A stretch of DNA of 39,501 nt from a virus: positions 1-39,501 of the IMG/VR virus record IMGVR_UViG_3300020463_000045; one strand, 5' to 3'. Positions 36,662 through 39,501 of this stretch are shown piece after piece (position 1 is the first letter of the stretch; every line of letters begins with the position of its first letter). The translations under genes and the position numbers were made by a program. Under the pieces are notes generated by a model. It was given only the letters and a program-made list of their open reading frames with translations, ran no database searches and had not been told where the DNA came from.

Positions 36662-36671
36662 GTGTAATATA

Positions 36672-37106
36672 ATGGCATACCGTGGAAGATACAGTCCGTC
36701 CAACCCAAAAAAGTATAAGGGTGACCCTTCCAATATTATTTATCGTAGTTTGTGGGAACGCAAGTTCATGGTCTATTGTGACATGAACGAGAGGATAATT
36801 GAATGGGGTTCTGAAGAGTTCTTCATTCCATATCGTTCACCTATAGATGGCAAAATACATCGTTACTTTCCAGATTTCTATGTCAAAGTCAAAACCAAAG
36901 AAAACAAGATTAAGAAGTGGGTTGTTGAGGTCAAACCTAAGTCACAATGCAAACCCCCCAAGATACCCAAACGCAAAACCAGAAAATATATCAATGAGGT
37001 GCGTACCTTTGCAATCAATGAGGCAAAGTGGATGAATGCAAAAGAATGGTGTAAGGACAGGAATATGGAGTTTATCATCCTCACGGAAGTTGAATTGATG
37101 ATATAA
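36672..37106 (+). CDS. gp4: Head completion protein gp4 (PD-(D/E)xK-like)
   Basis: The start at 36672 (MAYRGRYSPSNPKKYKGDPS) gives 144 aa, matching T4 gp4 (150); the longer frame would re-read the gap. Conserved parts are NIIYRSLWERKFMVYCDMNE, IEWGSEEFFIPYRSP, then HRYFPDFYVKV and WVVEVKPKSQC. The PD and ExK spacing (YFPDFYV, then VVEVKPK) is that of PD-(D/E)xK nucleases. In T4 gp4 completes the DNA-filled head before tail joining. It is first in the plus-strand late transcript. Confidence 0.92.
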   Translation: MAYRGRYSPSNPKKYKGDPSNIIYRSLWERKFMVYCDMNERIIEWGSEEFFIPYRSPIDGKIHRYFPDFYVKVKTKENKIKKWVVEVKPKSQCKPPKIPKRKTRKYINEVRTFAINEAKWMNAKEWCKDRNMEFIILTEVELMI

Positions 37107-37109
37107 ATA
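37102..37109 (+). promoter_or_regulatory. Late promoter TATAAATA directly before the 37115 gene
   Basis: The plus strand reads GATGATATAAATAAGAGTAT, with the octamer overlapping the gp4 stop and ending five bases before the next ATG. The spacing equals that before gp5, on the other strand. Confidence 0.6.
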
Positions 37110-37114
37110 AGAGT

Positions 37115-37633
37115 ATGGCAGAGACATATTTTGATAAAATACAACAACAGGTAAAAACAGGTAACGAACCATACAAGTGGTATCGTAACCGTATTAAAGA
37201 GTTGGGTACACCTAGTGTGCCTGAACTGTTGCGTAGTGGTGATTTAGATAGAAGACCACATTTCGGTTCTTTGAATATGTTTGTATACTCACCCAAAATG
37301 AGAAACAAACTACCATACTATGACACGTTTCCATTGGTATTACCTCTTAGAAGATATAATGATGGTTTCCTTGGACTAAACTTTCACTACCTACCATATG
37401 CGTTAAGAGCAAGACTTCTTGATGCGGCTGGTGGTGACAGTTTAAGTGTTCGTGCAGTTGAAAACAATCGACTTACAAAACCATGTCTCAAGAGATATTT
37501 GTATGGGTTTACGAAATCAATGTTCCGTAAGATACCAGACGATGACAATCTCACCGCAATCATGTTACCAGTACAACGGTTTAAGAAAGCATCTGCAACT
37601 GAAGTCTGGTCAGATTCTAGGAAGATGATTTAA
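37115..37633 (+). CDS. Conserved T4-like protein of unknown function, 172 aa
   Basis: The product contains DKIQQQVKTGNEPYKWYRNR, then MRNKLPYYDTFPLVLPLRRY, FLGLNFHYLPYALRARLLDA, KPCLKRYLYGFTKSMFRKIP and ATEVWSDSRKMI. Such LPYYDxFPLVxPL and GLNxHYLPxxLRARL sequences recur in marine T4-like phages next to gp4, and I recall variable labels such as hypothetical or DNA end protector. I cannot assign a T4 number with certainty. It overlaps the next gene start (TTTAATGG) and is probably a virion or assembly protein. Confidence 0.72.
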   Translation: MAETYFDKIQQQVKTGNEPYKWYRNRIKELGTPSVPELLRSGDLDRRPHFGSLNMFVYSPKMRNKLPYYDTFPLVLPLRRYNDGFLGLNFHYLPYALRARLLDAAGGDSLSVRAVENNRLTKPCLKRYLYGFTKSMFRKIPDDDNLTAIMLPVQRFKKASATEVWSDSRKMI

Positions 37634-38361
37634 TGGCAAAGTTCAATTTCGGTAATGTCCTTGGTGGTGCAGTATTCGGTGGGTTAAATGCAATCCTGTC
37701 GCACAATGCGTCCAGAGATGGATATTCAAAAGCAAATCGTTATGAAGTCGTGGTTGGTCTACCAGCAGGAACAAACAATGCAGAGGCAGGTGACTCTGCA
37801 CAATCTGGTAACTTGTTATCACAACTACATGGTGAAACTGCAAGACGCATTTCATTTAGATGTGACAGTATTTCTATGCCTGGTAGAAACCTTCGTACTG
37901 TTATGAATGGTAATATATATGGCCCACCGCATGAAATGGTACAGGGTCAGACATTTGCAGAAGTTGCTGCAACATTCTATATGGGTTCTGATATGGCAGA
38001 AAGATATTTCTTTGAAGAATGGCAAAAGGTATCATACAATCCAGAAACATATAACATAAACTACTACAAAGAGTATGTCGGTGCTATTGAAATATATGCA
38101 CTTAACGAAAAAGACGAAAGAACAATGGGTGTTCGTCTGGAAGAGTGTTTTCCAAAAACAATTGATGCAGTACCCTTTTCTCATGCGTCAAGTAACACAA
38201 TAAATAAAGTTGGTGTTTCATTTGCATATCGTTATTGGAGAAATATTGCAACTGAACCCAAAAAGGCAAATCTTGATGATACACTTCAAGATATCTTGAA
38301 AAATTCTGTTATCAAACAAGTACAAAGTCAGATACCAGCAGTTTTGAGGCGATTATTTTAA
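37633..38361 (+). CDS. gp54: Tail-tube-like initiator, gp54-like
   Basis: A 242-aa protein (T4 gp54 has 320). It contains FGNVLGGAVFGGLNAILSHN, then ANRYEVVVGLPAG, RISFRCDSISMPGRNLRTVM, QGQTFAEVAATFYMGSDMAE, and INKVGVSFAYRYWRNIATEP. ISFRCDSISMPGR and VSFAYRYWR match the tube-like fold shared by gp19, gp48 and gp54. The order gp48/gp54/gp26 supports gp54, but gp19-like tube relatives cannot be excluded. It starts on the previous stop. Confidence 0.78.
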   Translation: MAKFNFGNVLGGAVFGGLNAILSHNASRDGYSKANRYEVVVGLPAGTNNAEAGDSAQSGNLLSQLHGETARRISFRCDSISMPGRNLRTVMNGNIYGPPHEMVQGQTFAEVAATFYMGSDMAERYFFEEWQKVSYNPETYNINYYKEYVGAIEIYALNEKDERTMGVRLEECFPKTIDAVPFSHASSNTINKVGVSFAYRYWRNIATEPKKANLDDTLQDILKNSVIKQVQSQIPAVLRRLF

Positions 38362-38383
38362 ATTATTAATATAGGAGAATATT

Positions 38384-39091
38384 ATGGCATTGCCAAAGTT
38401 GAATACACCCACCTATGAGATGATACAACCATCCACAGGTGAAACGGTAAAGTTCCGTCCGTTTTTGGTAAAGGAACAAAAAATACTGATGATAGCACAA
38501 GAGACAGGTGAAGGACTAGAGATGTCTAATGCCATGTGCGAACTCATCAAATCATGTACTTTCGGTAAAATATCAGAACCAGAACACCTACCATCTTTTG
38601 ATATTGAATATATGTTTCTGAAGATTCGTTCTAAGTCAGTTGGTGATGAAGTTGACTTAAACATCACCTGTCCAGATGATGGTAAAACTGAAGTTCCATA
38701 CACCCTTAACTTAAATGATGTTGAGATACAGTATACTGAAGGTCATAAAGATACGATTATGATTACAGATACAGTCGGCATGACAATGAAATATCCATCT
38801 TTGGAAAATCTCAAAAAATATACCACAGATAAGTTGGGTGCGGTTGATGTGACATTTGGTGTAATCGGAGAGTGTCTTGTAAACATCTTTGATGAAAATG
38901 AAGTATATGAGGAACTTCCCAAAAAAGAACTGGATGAATTTATCGAATCCATGAACACTGACCAGTTTGCTGAAGTTCAATCATTCTTTGATGGTATTCC
39001 AAGATTAAGACATGAAATTGTTGTAACCAATCCAAATACTGGTAAAGAGAACAAAGTATTACTTGAAGGACTGCAAAGTTTTTTAGGGTAG
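38384..39091 (+). CDS. gp26: Baseplate hub assembly protein gp26
   Basis: A 235-aa protein of the gp26 family (T4 gp26 has 208). Visible features are MALPKLNTPTYEMIQPSTGE, then FRPFLVKEQKILMIAQETGE, IEYMFLKIRSKSVGDEVDL, the Cys in LNITCPDDGK, and a C-terminal QFAEVQSFFDGIPRLRHEIV. T4 gp26 is needed to assemble the hub, probably as a chaperone. The ORF ends TTT TTA GGG TAG. The T TTT TTA string is a slippery heptamer and an open -1 frame begins here, so a longer product is likely. The start has AGGAGAA before ATG. Confidence 0.92.
   Translation: MALPKLNTPTYEMIQPSTGETVKFRPFLVKEQKILMIAQETGEGLEMSNAMCELIKSCTFGKISEPEHLPSFDIEYMFLKIRSKSVGDEVDLNITCPDDGKTEVPYTLNLNDVEIQYTEGHKDTIMITDTVGMTMKYPSLENLKKYTTDKLGAVDVTFGVIGECLVNIFDENEVYEELPKKELDEFIESMNTDQFAEVQSFFDGIPRLRHEIVVTNPNTGKENKVLLEGLQSFLG
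39079..39085 (+). promoter_or_regulatory. Programmed -1 frameshift site T TTT TTA
   Basis: The heptamer T TTT TTA lies in the gp26 frame (39080-39082 TTT, 39083-39085 TTA), four codons before the stop. GAAGGA at 39065-39070 could act as an internal Shine-Dalgarno stimulator, and a small hairpin CTTTC-TCAT-GAAAG (39094-39107) begins eight bases downstream. The -1 frame is open from 39067 to 39282. All elements of bacterial -1 frameshifting are present. Confidence 0.75.
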
Positions 39092-39285
39092 GCCTTTCTC
39101 ATGAAAGTCTTAAAGGATACTATAAGACTAACTTTATTATGATGCAAAATTATCATTACAGTCTAACAGAGATAGATGAAATGATGCCGTGGGAAAGGGA
39201 AATATATGTGGGGATGTTACAACAACATATTGAAGAAGAAAATGAACGTATAAAGAGACAGAACGCACAGTACAATAATAAATAG
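39085..39285 (+). CDS. gp51: gp51-like extension of gp26 reached by -1 frameshift
   Basis: In the -1 frame after the slippery site, 66 codons follow: RVGLSHESLKGYYKTNFIMM, QNYHYSLTEIDEMMPWEREI, then a charged helix (LQQHIEEENERIKRQNAQYN). A GLSHESLKGYYKTNF and EMMPWERE pattern resembles the C-terminal part of tail assembly chaperones, and gp51 is the T4 gene next to 26. No ribosome site precedes the first ATG (39139), so a gp26-gp51 fusion of 300 aa is the most likely product. The frame ends at 39285 (TAG). Confidence 0.75.
   Translation, partial: RVGLSHESLKGYYKTNFIMMQNYHYSLTEIDEMMPWEREIYVGMLQQHIEEENERIKRQNAQYNNK
39277..39284 (+). promoter_or_regulatory. Late promoter candidate AATAAATA
   Basis: The plus strand reads CAATAATAAATAGTCC at the end of the gp51-like frame, 18 bases before the next ATG. 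One base differs from TATAAATA. It could drive the EF-hand gene. Confidence 0.4.
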
Positions 39286-39302
39286 TCCAGAGGGAAAGAA
39301 TA

Positions 39303-39501
39303 ATGTCAGAAGAGAAGAAAACTATTACCGCAGACCCAGCAGTTTTAGATAAAGTTGACAGTAATGGTGATGGACACATTTCACATGAAGAAATGGAGAT
39401 GAATTTGGAATTTAAAAGAAAAGAGTTGGAAGATGCAGATGCTCGTAGAGATGCAATGCGTAAGATGACATGGTTTGCATTGATGGGTATGTTACTCTAT
39501 C
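39303..39501 (+). CDS. EF-hand membrane protein, 5' part only
   Basis: The gene begins at 39303 (AGAGGGAAAG ribosome site) and runs off the right edge, giving 66 residues. DSNGDGHISHEEMEM at about residues 19-33 is a canonical EF-hand Ca2+ loop (D1, N3, D5, H7, I8, E12). A charged helix follows, with RKMTWFALMGMLLY at the end entering a hydrophobic, probably transmembrane, segment. Calcium binding is inferred from the loop. Membrane position and function remain open because the C terminus is missing. Confidence 0.75.
   Translation, partial: MSEEKKTITADPAVLDKVDSNGDGHISHEEMEMNLEFKRKELEDADARRDAMRKMTWFALMGMLLY

Noticed and set aside
36576-36671. An N-terminal extension of gp4 beginning at 36576
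   Set aside because: It would overlap the gp48 start and the divergent promoters. The ATG at 36672 gives the family length.

Overview
The window is part of the genome of a T4-like (contractile-tail) bacteriophage, most probably a marine one of the cyanophage/pelagiphage type. This rests on a syntenic set of T4 baseplate proteins (gp48, gp53, a gp27-like hub, gp5, PAAR, gp25, gp6, a gp7-position protein, gp8) and the opposing gp4, gp54-like and gp26 genes. It is also supported by AT-rich sequence, T4-type late promoter motifs (TATAAATA and CTAAATA) and a tail-fibre region built from beta-rich repeat modules as in marine myoviruses. No photosynthesis or other host-diagnostic metabolic gene is present, so the host cannot be named from this window.

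Layout. (1) Bases 1-5254, minus strand: a chain of small fibre/adhesin-like structural genes, the last (LamG-like) running off the left edge. (2) 5254-22701, minus strand: the baseplate wedge and fibre operon. In transcription order it is gp5 (no lysozyme domain), a 65-aa protein, the PAAR spike tip, gp25, gp6, a 900-aa gp7-position protein, a fibre with a gp10-like N terminus, a second fibre, a 23-aa micro-ORF, gp8, a 2127-aa structural giant and a coiled-coil protein. (3) 22747-32769, minus strand: a roughly 10-kb island of about 30 small genes and one tRNA-Arg(UCU). It is bounded by strong hairpin terminators at both ends and driven by host sigma70-like promoters. It holds MazG-like, HAD nucleotidase, HExxH metallopeptidase and LPD29-like proteins, small zinc-finger-like proteins, a glycine-zipper envelope protein and several tiny membrane proteins, many joined by ATGA/TAATG/TGATG overlaps. 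(4) 32819-36628, minus strand: late genes again (P-loop kinase, small basic protein, gp27-like hub, gp53, gp48). (5) 36629-36671: a divergent late promoter region. (6) 36672-39501, plus strand: gp4, a conserved unknown, gp54-like, gp26, a gp51-like reading frame reached by an apparent -1 frameshift, and the start of an EF-hand membrane protein.

How it works together. Groups 2, 4 and 6 build the baseplate, tail tube initiation complex, spike and fibres late in infection. The island in group 3 looks like an early/accessory module inserted between the two hub genes (gp27-like and gp5), with its own promoters. Four of these promoters share a 13-bp palindrome, TGTTnTnAnAACA, in the spacer between -35 and -10, which suggests one regulator controls them. 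The two observations most worth following up are that shared operator and the textbook T TTT TTA slippery site joining gp26 to a downstream frame, which would make gp26/gp51 a frameshifted tail-chaperone pair like lambda G/GT.
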